This document shows positions 35,148-43,531 of a stretch of 64,000 nt of DNA, piece by piece. Every line of letters starts with the position of its first letter. Position 1 is the stretch's first letter. Source of the stretch: Granulicella aggregans (GTDB lineage: Bacteria; Acidobacteriota; Terriglobia; Terriglobales; Acidobacteriaceae); the NCBI RefSeq assembly GCF_025685565.1, contig NZ_JAGSYE010000002.1, positions 1,054,001 to 1,118,000 on the forward strand, given 5' to 3'. A model generated the notes under the pieces. That model did not search any database, was not told the DNA's origin, and saw only the letters and a list, made by a program, of their open reading frames with translations. The position numbers and the translations under genes are program-made.

Positions 35148-36014
35148 ATGCCTGATTCCGATTCCAATGCCGAGAAGTCGTTACCCATGTTCTACCGCTC
35201 ACCGCGCCCGCTGGATCGGAGCCAGGATGCTGACCTCAAGATCTCTCGACCAACACATTTCCGATTTGCGGCGGAGACAAACGCCATTCCTATACTCATT
35301 GAAGAGTTCCCATTGGCTTCAGCTCATTATCCCATCGTATTCGCTGATGGACCGGTCCCCATACCTGCTGCCGTCGTGGGACTGCGAAACAGTGAAAATC
35401 TTTTCGTGGATAATAACGGGCAATGGGCGGACGACACTTACCTGCCCGCGTACCTCCGGCGTTATCCGTTCATCTTGATGGACGATGCGGACAACAAGCA
35501 GTTTGTCTTATGCATCGACTCCGATAGCGACATGCTGGGGCCACAAGGCGAGTATCCCCTCTTCGAGGGCAACGAACCTAGTGACTTCACAAAAAATGCT
35601 ATGGAGTTTTGCGCAGCCCTCCGTCAACAAGGCGACCTGACCGACGCGTTTGTCAGCGAATTGCGGGCCCAAGATTTGCTCGTGCCTAACGATGCGAAAA
35701 TTGAGACGGGTGAAGGCGAGCAAATTCAATTGAGTGGCTTTTTGACGATAGACCCCAAGAGATTCGACGCTGTCTCGGACAACCTCTTCACCGAGTGGCG
35801 CGCCAAAGGTTGGCTCGGGTTGATCTATGCTCAACTTCTCTCTTCGCATCGATGGCAAAATCTAGTCACATTGGCAAAACTGCCAGGGCGTCCAACCATC
35901 GTTTTGCCCCAGCGAGAGACCTCCGCACAACTCAATGTGCCTAGGCCGGACGTTGCGGAGGAATTTCGCCTCAAGCGCAGGCCTCTTCCCGGCCTCAGAT
36001 CAAGAACAGCGTGA
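35148..36014 (+). CDS. SapC-family protein
   Basis: A 288-residue soluble protein with the SapC family pattern (PF07277, named after a Campylobacter S-layer locus gene): SLPMFYRSPRPLDRSQDADL at the start, a central ASAHYPIVFADGPVPIPAAV block, NLFVDNNGQWADDTYLPAYL, RRYPFILMDD, and LYIDSDSDML-like VLCIDSDSDMLG. No signal peptide. The biochemical role is unknown; in Proteobacteria the gene often accompanies TonB receptors and cupin-like proteins. Here it follows the STAND-ankyrin gene by 49 bp with an AGGAGAGG ribosome site, and the two probably form an operon. That pairing is unusual and suggests SapC is a partner or target of the sensor. Confidence 0.82.
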   Translation: MPDSDSNAEKSLPMFYRSPRPLDRSQDADLKISRPTHFRFAAETNAIPILIEEFPLASAHYPIVFADGPVPIPAAVVGLRNSENLFVDNNGQWADDTYLPAYLRRYPFILMDDADNKQFVLCIDSDSDMLGPQGEYPLFEGNEPSDFTKNAMEFCAALRQQGDLTDAFVSELRAQDLLVPNDAKIETGEGEQIQLSGFLTIDPKRFDAVSDNLFTEWRAKGWLGLIYAQLLSSHRWQNLVTLAKLPGRPTIVLPQRETSAQLNVPRPDVAEEFRLKRRPLPGLRSRTA

Positions 36015-36238
36015 CGATTGATTTTACGGTCCGCTGCATGATCCCAGGCAGTCTGTTCCGGAGGGGATTTCACACAGCACGGCGGGCCGGGGATTGAATT
36101 GTCTGCGGCTTTGGATCTTTCGGCCTTACGCTGCCGCCCCAATGCAGTCGATCGACGGGGAAGCCCGAAGCCGGTTGATCGACGCAAGTTGTCACAGAGC
36201 GGGCAAACCACCAACCAAGGTACGCACGGTGCCGGGTG

Positions 36239-37510
36239 CTACCAGAGATAGGTCGCCACAACACGTGGTGGACCGGGTTTGCCGTCGATGATCTGCGTCT
36301 CAACGACTGCCTCGAAGTTCTGCTCTGGGAGCGGCAGCCGTCTCTCGCGCTTCAACTCAGAAAGATAGCGCTCGTCGGTCAGGAATCTACTGGCTGCAAT
36401 GGTTCCGTTCTCTCCAATACCCGCCGCTACGACGACAATCTGCTCGGTCGTTGGATCGTGAAACCTCGCGACTATGCCAAAATCGCGATCCATCTTAACA
36501 AAGGGGCCCGCAGTGTTAATGCCCCATACCTGCTTCGGGTTTGTCCTGTCCTGAATGGTGTAGTCGTCGGTCGAGGTGCGAACGAAGTAAAAGCGCAGCG
36601 GATTGGTTATCCGCATCGTCCACTGATTGTTGAAGCCAGAGATCAGGACGACTGGGCCTTTCTGAAGATCCGCGAAGGAAGTGCCCGTGGAAGACTCGAG
36701 CGTGCTCGTCTTCTCCCGCACCGACAGCACCTGCTGGATGCTCGAGAGGGCGGTTGCATCAGAGATCGCAATCGGATCGAGCGCGAGGGGGTGACCACTT
36801 ACGCTCGAAGGATTTGGAGCAACGGCATTGCTGTTCACCATGGCAACGACCGAGGCCACTGAGATGAGGACCGGACCATTCGCTTCCACGACCGGTCGCC
36901 AGAAAGTGTCGGTCGCGGAGGGGCGGTGCAGAAGAGGCAGGACTGCGCCTCCTGTCGCGAATAAGAGGGCGACCCCAAAACAGGCGGCAACCCGTCTCCA
37001 CTTCCGCGCTTGAGGACTAAGCGCCGTATCCGGGACTGCCAGGGAAGGCAGGGGTTGAATCGTGACACTGGTCGACGGCGGTGAATCGACCCGTCCCGCG
37101 TCCTCCACAACTGAGGTCTCGACAGGATCAAGTGCCGCCTCCGTCGCGAAACCGGGCGTCTCCCCGACGAGACGAAACTCCGGCACGTAGGAGCCTGGAC
37201 GAAGCTCGATCCGCAGTTCGTGTTGATGATCGGGCTCGTAGTAATACTGCGCCAGCCGCTTGCGCACCTCGCCCGCAGTGACCCGCACTACCGGATCGGC
37301 GTTAAGGTCATAGCTCGACGGTCGGCCGAATGCTTCGACACCTACTGTTCGCTCCTTTAATTGGTCGCCATGCCCATCCAGCGTCTTGCGCACCACATAG
37401 TCGAGGAAGATCGGATATCGGCGGCTATGGCTGAATAAGGGGCTGTTGCGCAGGCGGCTTAGCTGCCGTTCCACGCTCTCAGCCGAGACTCCTTTTACTT
37501 CATTTTTCAT
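36239..37510 (-). CDS. Membrane-anchored regulator-like protein of an acidobacterial family
   Basis: About 423 residues from ATG 37510 (TTG 37570 would add 20). The N-terminal 110 residues belong to a family common in Acidobacteriota: RRYPIFLDYVVRKTLDG, LKERTVGVEAFGR, DPVVRVTAGEVRKRLAQYY and LRPGSYVPEF. It is often found fused to cyclase or TPR domains and looks like a cytosolic helical, possibly DNA-binding, module. A Pro/Ser-rich linker leads to one transmembrane helix (VAACFGVALLFATGGAVLPL, near 193-212). The outer domain has SIQQVLSVREK, FADLQKGPVVLISGFNNQWT and a beta-rich C-terminus. It is divergent from the GH16-TonB operon with 168 bp between starts, so signal-dependent control of that operon is a reasonable inference. 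Ligand unknown. Confidence 0.72.
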   Translation of the reverse strand: MKNEVKGVSAESVERQLSRLRNSPLFSHSRRYPIFLDYVVRKTLDGHGDQLKERTVGVEAFGRPSSYDLNADPVVRVTAGEVRKRLAQYYYEPDHQHELRIELRPGSYVPEFRLVGETPGFATEAALDPVETSVVEDAGRVDSPPSTSVTIQPLPSLAVPDTALSPQARKWRRVAACFGVALLFATGGAVLPLLHRPSATDTFWRPVVEANGPVLISVASVVAMVNSNAVAPNPSSVSGHPLALDPIAISDATALSSIQQVLSVREKTSTLESSTGTSFADLQKGPVVLISGFNNQWTMRITNPLRFYFVRTSTDDYTIQDRTNPKQVWGINTAGPFVKMDRDFGIVARFHDPTTEQIVVVAAGIGENGTIAASRFLTDERYLSELKRERRLPLPEQNFEAVVETQIIDGKPGPPRVVATYLW

Positions 37511-37678
37511 CTTTGCGTTGTCGATATGCTGCCGGACAGTATCATACTCCCCGCCAAAACACCCGCGCAATCTATAACTGGTTCATAACAATAGGCAAAG
37601 CCCCATCGCCGCGAGTGCGATGCAGTACAACACCTATCAAGTGCCTGTTACGGGAACATACCGTTGGGATCGCTTCCA

Positions 37679-39652
37679 ATGGGACACATTTTGACTACCT
37701 GTAAAGAGAACATCAAACCGGGCCGACCCGGTGTCCTGGCAATCGTTTGTCTAGGCGCATCCCTTTTTTCGATCCATTCCGACGCCCCGGCTCAGCAGAC
37801 CTCTGGCTGGAAGCTTGTGTGGAGCGATGAGTTCGATGGGCCGGTTGGCTCCGCCCCCGATCCCGCGAAGTGGAAGTTCCAGTCCGGAGCAGGAGCAGCT
37901 CTCGCCGGCAATGAGGAAGCAGAGTTTTACTGCGCACGCACTTCCACAACCCCACCCTGCAAGCCTGATCAACCGAACGCCTATCTTGATGGCAAGGGTC
38001 ACCTCGTCATCGTTGCCATCAAGACGGATGCCACGGTCACGGTCGGCGCGAAGAAGATGGCAGCTCCGGTATACACCTCCGCCCGCCTGACCAGCGTGCC
38101 TGAATTTCGTTATGGACGACTGGAGGCCAGCATCCGCATCCCGGCTGCGGGTCACGGAGTCTGGCCGGCCTTTTGGGCTATGGGAATGGAGGACGCGAGC
38201 ACCCACTGGCCCGCTACCGGCGAGATAGACGTCATGGAGCAGTGGAATCCGCAACCGGGCGCTCCCGAAAAGCTCGATGGGCTAACGATCCACGGGGCAG
38301 TCCACGGGCCGGTCGCCCCCGAATCCGGCCAGGGATTCTTGGATCAGGCGGCTGATTATGTCTTTCCGGGCCAGCCCTCGAACGGCCTGCATCAGTTCGC
38401 TGTCGAATGGTCACCGGGGCAGGTGAACTTCTTCGTCGATGGATCGTTATACGAGCGAACGTCAGTCGGGAGCATGACCGGCAAAGAGGTCTGGGAGCAG
38501 GACCGCGGGCCGTTCTCCCTGCTCCTGAACCTTGCCATGGGCGGAGGGTTCTTCGGATATCCGGATGCCTCTACCAGTCCTACGCCGACCATGGTCGTCG
38601 ACTATGTGCGTGTCTACCAGCCGGACGAAAAGGCGCTCGCCGCCGGTTGGTCGAGTTGTGACGTCGGTGGCCCCTCCGAGCCCGGCAGCTCCACCTTTCA
38701 CGATGGCGTGCATACCGTGGCGGGCGGTGGCTTCGGCATCTCGGGCCGGTTCGACCAATTCCAGTTCGCCTACAAGCCCATGGCGGCAGATGGCGAAGTC
38801 AGCGCGCATGTCCTCGACCAGACCAGCAAGGTGGCCCAGGCTAAGGCCGGCGTGATGCTTCGCGAGGGGCGCGGCGCGGCGGCGGCATTTGCCATGGCGT
38901 TTCTCTCGCCCGATGGCAGTGTCCACTTCCGCTTCCGCAACAAGCGTGGCGACATCCCCGGTGAGGTTCTCTATAAAGGTTCAGCGACGTGGGTCAAGGT
39001 TGCGCGAAATGGCGATGTCTTTACTGCATCCGCTTCAGCGGACGGGAAGAGCTGGACCGCGATCGGCGATGCAAAGCTTGCCATGCGCCACGACCTTTTG
39101 GCAGGCCTCATCGCTACCGCTCGTGACAATAAGACGCCCAACTCCGCCCGCTTCGACTACGTCTCGGTCACCCCAACCGACGCGGCCTTCGAGGGTGAGG
39201 CCGCCCCGATTCCCGGGGTCGTCCAGGCAGAGCAGTTCGACACCGGTGGCCGTGGCTACTCCTACAGCTCTGAGTTTGGCGACGCAGGCCCAACCACGCA
39301 GCGCATCGGCGACCCCGGCAGCACAGCCCCGAGCGGATACTTCCTGTCAGGCCTCAAGGCGGGACGCTACATCAACTACTCCGTGAACATCGCCAACGAC
39401 GGCGACTACACACTCTCCGTCCGGGCGGCATCGGCCGGCGCGGGAGGCACCCTCCACTTCAATCTCGACCAGAAGCCGCTCTCAAAGCCCTTCGCGATTC
39501 CGGATACGGGCGGCGCGACACAGTGGCGAGAGATCAAGTCGCCCATCGTGCATCTCGCTGCCGGTGCGCACACCCTGGCACTGGTCACTGACTCCGCCGG
39601 GGTCTCCGGAGCAATCGCGAATCTGGATCTCTTTGCGGTAAGGCCACAATAA
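37679..39652 (+). CDS. Secreted GH16 beta-glucanase with C-terminal CBM6-like module
   Basis: About 657 residues, start ATG 37679 (a TTG 15 nt earlier is less likely; the ribosome site is weak). Signal peptide: RPGVLAIVCLGASLFSI, cleaved near APAQQ. Residues about 40-315 are a GH16 beta-jelly-roll (WKLVWSDEFDG, RLEASIRIPAAGHGVWPAFW), with the catalytic signature GEIDVMEQ near 180 (two Glu and the middle Asp present). This family cleaves beta-1,3 or beta-1,3/1,4 glucans such as laminarin. Residues about 320-505 are a beta-sandwich like DUF1349 (AKAGVMLREGRGAAAAFAMA). The C-terminal 130 residues look like a CBM6 (VVQAEQFDTGGRGYSY, RYINYSVNIANDGDYTLSV). A TonB receptor follows 79 bp on, suggesting cut-then-import of glucan fragments. 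Confidence 0.88.
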   Translation: MGHILTTCKENIKPGRPGVLAIVCLGASLFSIHSDAPAQQTSGWKLVWSDEFDGPVGSAPDPAKWKFQSGAGAALAGNEEAEFYCARTSTTPPCKPDQPNAYLDGKGHLVIVAIKTDATVTVGAKKMAAPVYTSARLTSVPEFRYGRLEASIRIPAAGHGVWPAFWAMGMEDASTHWPATGEIDVMEQWNPQPGAPEKLDGLTIHGAVHGPVAPESGQGFLDQAADYVFPGQPSNGLHQFAVEWSPGQVNFFVDGSLYERTSVGSMTGKEVWEQDRGPFSLLLNLAMGGGFFGYPDASTSPTPTMVVDYVRVYQPDEKALAAGWSSCDVGGPSEPGSSTFHDGVHTVAGGGFGISGRFDQFQFAYKPMAADGEVSAHVLDQTSKVAQAKAGVMLREGRGAAAAFAMAFLSPDGSVHFRFRNKRGDIPGEVLYKGSATWVKVARNGDVFTASASADGKSWTAIGDAKLAMRHDLLAGLIATARDNKTPNSARFDYVSVTPTDAAFEGEAAPIPGVVQAEQFDTGGRGYSYSSEFGDAGPTTQRIGDPGSTAPSGYFLSGLKAGRYINYSVNIANDGDYTLSVRAASAGAGGTLHFNLDQKPLSKPFAIPDTGGATQWREIKSPIVHLAAGAHTLALVTDSAGVSGAIANLDLFAVRPQ

Positions 39653-39731
39653 GCCGCTCGTACAAACAAGATTCTGTCGCGGGTCGCTCTCGTGCTCGAA
39701 GAACAAGCTTCATCCTTTCTGGAGGCAACAC

Positions 39732-42700
39732 ATGCAGTTCCTCAACTCAGGACCGAACTCCTCCGCAAACGCACAGTGGAGCCTCGAGTCTCTCTTTCTT
39801 AGACTTCCGCTTGTCCTGGCACTCCTGCTCGCCGGTGTCATGGCCATCGCGCCACGACCCGCTGCCGCGCAGACAACGACAGCCACGCTCAGCGGCAACG
39901 TTGTAGACGACACCGGCGCCACCATTCCCGGCGCGGATGTGACGTTGACCAACCAGGGCACGGGCAGCGTCCGCACCACCAAGGCAAACTCCGGCGGCAC
40001 CTTCGTCTTCGCCGCTGTCCCTACGGGGGACTATACGGTCGAAGTGAAGTATGCCGGATTCAAAAGCAATCTCATCAAGGGCATTCACCTGAATCCGCAG
40101 GACAGCCAGAACCTCTCAAAGGTCACGCTGCAGATCGGTGAGGTCACGCAGGTGGTCAACGTCTCCGCCAGCGATGTCGGCCTCATCAACTCCGGCGAGC
40201 GCAGCACGCTCATCACCAGCAACGATATTCAGAAGCTCTCGATCGAAGGCCGCGATGTCGGCGAACTGGTCAAGATGCTGCCAGGCTTCGCTATCGCACA
40301 GACCTCCGGAAGCATCGATAACCAGGCCTACGATCCTTCGCAGGTAAATGTGACCGGCGCGCTGCGTTCCTATTCCGCCAACGGAAACGCGGCGAATGGC
40401 GTCACGCTGCTCAGCGATGGGGCAAACGTCTCCGACCCCGGCAACTATGGCGACTCAGTGCAGAACGTCAACTCCGACATGGTCGAAGAGGTAAAGGTAC
40501 AGACCTCCAACTTCACGGCAGAGACTTCGAATGGTCCGGTGGTTGTGAATGCCGTCGGCAAGTCGGGCACGCAGAACTTTCACGGCGGCCTTTACGCGTA
40601 TGCGCGCACTTACCAGTTGAATGCCCAGGACTGGCTCTCGAAGTACGAAGGGCAGCTCAAGCCAACCGATCGCTACGTCTATCCGGGCGGCAATCTTAGC
40701 GGACCCGTGATCATTCCCGGCACAAAGTTCAACCGTTTGAAGAAGCTGACCTTCTTTGTTGGCGCAGAGGATTACGCACAGCGCAACATCTACGCGTATG
40801 GCAGTGCGTCGCAGGCAATCTCTCACGCGCTTGTGCCCACTGCGGCCATGCGCACGGGCGACTTCAGTTGCCCAACCCTGCAGGCCTATCTCGGCACCAG
40901 CATTATCAGCGGTTGCAACGCCAACGGGTCTTCCATCATTGCCAACGCCTCGTACAACAACATCGCCGCGGTGCCCACCCAGACGCGCGACGCGCACACC
41001 ATCGGCAACGGCCAGATCGCTTCGAGCTACTTCGATCCTGGCACCTTAGCGTTACTCAACACGCTGCCTTTGCCTAATAGCACCCCACTCAACGGCTTCA
41101 ACTACTTTCATACCAACCTGATCAATAACAACCTTTGGCAGGGTCGTGTCCGCACAGACTATTCCATCTCCGACAAGGTGAAGCTGTTCGGCACCTACAA
41201 CGTGGAGCGGGGCAACCAGGGGGTTCCCGAGGTTCCCTACTACTCTCCTTCGCAAACCGCGCCGATGGGCGGCATCGATACACCCGGTGGCGGCCTGTTG
41301 AGCACCATCGACTCACAGACCGGCGGATTGAACCTTACGGTGATCCTCTCGCCTCGGTTGACGAATGAACTTCAAGGCAACATGACGTGGCTGCACCAGG
41401 CGTTCGTGCCAAAGACTCCGAGTGCGTTGCTGAAGTCGACGATCGGATATCCGGATACTTACTACGGGCTCTCCAATCCGACGACCGGAGCTCCGATCAG
41501 CAAGAGCACGCAGTTCCCGCAGTTCAGCGACTATGGCAACGATGGTCTGCCGCTCGACCTTGCTCCGGACTTCTCTGTTGGAGAGCCTTACGCGAAGAAG
41601 GCGCTGCCTTCGGTTACAGATAATGTGACCTTCCAGCTGAAGACACACACGTTGAAGGCGGGAATTTATATACAGAAAGTAATCAACAATCAGAGGCTCT
41701 CCTCGGCGGTGTCGAGCACGAGCGGTCGCATCGCGAACTACTACTTCGGTTCGACTTTCACCGACCCGGACGGAACGATTGTTACGAGCAGTGGCAACTA
41801 CGTTGCCAACTTCCTGCAAGGCATGATCGAACAGTTCAACCAGCAAAATATAGAGCCGCAACAGAACCTCTACTTCTGGAACATCAATTGGTACGTAACG
41901 GATTCGTGGAAGGTCACGCCGCGCTTGACGGTGGACTATGGACTCCGCTTCGAGCACCTTGGCCCATGGCAGGATGCGCACGGCCAGGGCATCTCGGTCT
42001 TCGATCCCACGACTGCCGGTGATCCGACCAGCGCGCATCAGGGTTATACGTACCATGGGATCAATCCCAACATCCCGAATGCGGGAGTACCAGCGCGCTT
42101 CGCGTTCTATGAGCCGCGCGTAGGTATGGCCTTCGATGCGTTCGGCGACGGTAAGACCATGCTTCGTGGAGGTTGGGGAATGTACCGCAACCACGATAAC
42201 TGGAATGTGATTCAACTCGCCGCCGCACAGGCTCAGGGCGTGACGGTGACTTCGGTCTCCGGTGGTGCCGGAATCGACCTGAAACAGATCGGCGCATCGA
42301 ACGTTGCAGGAACAGTGGGTACGGGCAACTTCAGCTCGGGATCCGCGTCTGCGAATAACTATGCTCTCGATCGCACCGATGACGAGCAGCCGCTCACCTA
42401 CACGTACAGCTTCACAGTCGATCAGCAGCTTCCGAAGGGATCGCAGTTCGAGATCGCGTACGTGGGCAACCAGGGACGGAATCTCTCAGCGGAGAACGCA
42501 AACAACCTCACCCTCTCGCTGCAGAACATCAACCCTGTTCCTCTGGGAGCTTTCTTTCATCCCGACCCCGTCACTGGCGCGGTCGTGCCGCTAGGCGCGA
42601 TCGACAGCCTGAGCACCGCACAGGTCAATGACTATCGGCCCTACAACAAGCTGGGAAATGTCTATGTTCCGCGGCATGTCCTGTACTCGTACTACAACGG

Positions 42701-43499
42701 TCTACAGACCAGCTGGAACAAGCAGAGCGGACACCTGACTTACGGAGTGAACTACACCTGGAGCAAGGCGCTCGGCATCAAGGACGGTTTCTATAACGGC
42801 AATGCGGTCGATGCGACCAACCTGCGCAACAACTACGGCGTGCTGTCATTCGATCGCACGCACATCTTCAACGCGAGCTACAGCTATGACGAAGGCGCGC
42901 CCTTCAGAGGTGCCCGAGCGCTGAGGGCCGTGTTGAACAACTGGGCCATCTCCGGCATCACCGGCGTACAGAGCGGGCCTGATCTGCAGGCTACGTATTA
43001 TGCAAACTTCAACCTCACGGGCAAGCTCGGGCCCAGCGGAGGCACGCAGTTGAACGTGGACAACCGGACGTTCCTGGGTACGCCGGACGTTCAATTGCAG
43101 CCGATTCTTACGTGCAATCCCGGGGTACATACGGCAGCGAATCAGTTCGTAAATCCAAACTGCTTCAAGCTTCCGCAGATTGGGCAGAATGGGCCATTCA
43201 ACGCGCCCTACATTCACGGGCCCGCCTTCTTCAACAGCGATCTCACGCTGGTGCGCAATTTGGCGCTTCCAGACAACCGGAACCTGCAGTTCCGATTTGC
43301 CGCGTTCAACTTCCTAAACCATCCGCTTACGAGCTTCTCCACTTCGTTCCCACAGCAGATCCAGTTGAACCTCAGCAACCTCGCCGCCGACGGATACACT
43401 TCGAACCCAGCGTCCGCGACACCGGCAGCCGGCTTCGGCACTTCGACGATCAAAGAAGGTCGTCGAGTGGTTGAAGTCGCGGCCAAGTTCACCTTCTAA
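39732..43499 (+). CDS. TonB-dependent receptor, Oar/carboxypeptidase-regulatory type
   Basis: A 1255-residue outer-membrane protein. CTGGAGG precedes ATG 39732. Signal peptide 1-46 (LVLALLLAGVMAIAPRPAAA). Residues 50-135 form a carboxypeptidase-regulatory-like domain (GNVVDDTGATIPGADVTLTN), the hallmark of Oar-type receptors of Acidobacteriota. The plug follows (RDVGELVKMLPGFAI, NGVTLLSDGANVSDPGN), then a large barrel with aromatic strand ends such as ITGVQSGPDLQATYY, and a C-terminal strand ending VEVAAKFTF, the terminal Phe expected for BAM insertion. No clear N-terminal TonB box was found, as is usual in this group. Between a GH16 enzyme and an NHL/Ig protein, it most likely binds glucan oligosaccharides. 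Confidence 0.9.
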   Translation: MQFLNSGPNSSANAQWSLESLFLRLPLVLALLLAGVMAIAPRPAAAQTTTATLSGNVVDDTGATIPGADVTLTNQGTGSVRTTKANSGGTFVFAAVPTGDYTVEVKYAGFKSNLIKGIHLNPQDSQNLSKVTLQIGEVTQVVNVSASDVGLINSGERSTLITSNDIQKLSIEGRDVGELVKMLPGFAIAQTSGSIDNQAYDPSQVNVTGALRSYSANGNAANGVTLLSDGANVSDPGNYGDSVQNVNSDMVEEVKVQTSNFTAETSNGPVVVNAVGKSGTQNFHGGLYAYARTYQLNAQDWLSKYEGQLKPTDRYVYPGGNLSGPVIIPGTKFNRLKKLTFFVGAEDYAQRNIYAYGSASQAISHALVPTAAMRTGDFSCPTLQAYLGTSIISGCNANGSSIIANASYNNIAAVPTQTRDAHTIGNGQIASSYFDPGTLALLNTLPLPNSTPLNGFNYFHTNLINNNLWQGRVRTDYSISDKVKLFGTYNVERGNQGVPEVPYYSPSQTAPMGGIDTPGGGLLSTIDSQTGGLNLTVILSPRLTNELQGNMTWLHQAFVPKTPSALLKSTIGYPDTYYGLSNPTTGAPISKSTQFPQFSDYGNDGLPLDLAPDFSVGEPYAKKALPSVTDNVTFQLKTHTLKAGIYIQKVINNQRLSSAVSSTSGRIANYYFGSTFTDPDGTIVTSSGNYVANFLQGMIEQFNQQNIEPQQNLYFWNINWYVTDSWKVTPRLTVDYGLRFEHLGPWQDAHGQGISVFDPTTAGDPTSAHQGYTYHGINPNIPNAGVPARFAFYEPRVGMAFDAFGDGKTMLRGGWGMYRNHDNWNVIQLAAAQAQGVTVTSVSGGAGIDLKQIGASNVAGTVGTGNFSSGSASANNYALDRTDDEQPLTYTYSFTVDQQLPKGSQFEIAYVGNQGRNLSAENANNLTLSLQNINPVPLGAFFHPDPVTGAVVPLGAIDSLSTAQVNDYRPYNKLGNVYVPRHVLYSYYNGLQTSWNKQSGHLTYGVNYTWSKALGIKDGFYNGNAVDATNLRNNYGVLSFDRTHIFNASYSYDEGAPFRGARALRAVLNNWAISGITGVQSGPDLQATYYANFNLTGKLGPSGGTQLNVDNRTFLGTPDVQLQPILTCNPGVHTAANQFVNPNCFKLPQIGQNGPFNAPYIHGPAFFNSDLTLVRNLALPDNRNLQFRFAAFNFLNHPLTSFSTSFPQQIQLNLSNLAADGYTSNPASATPAAGFGTSTIKEGRRVVEVAAKFTF

Positions 43500-43531
43500 G
43501 CCAACCCACGAAAGGATTTGAGGACTCGATC

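Noticed and set aside
41313..42215. 300-residue minus-strand frame
   Set aside because: Antisense of the TonB receptor barrel; composition is typical of a GC-rich shadow frame.
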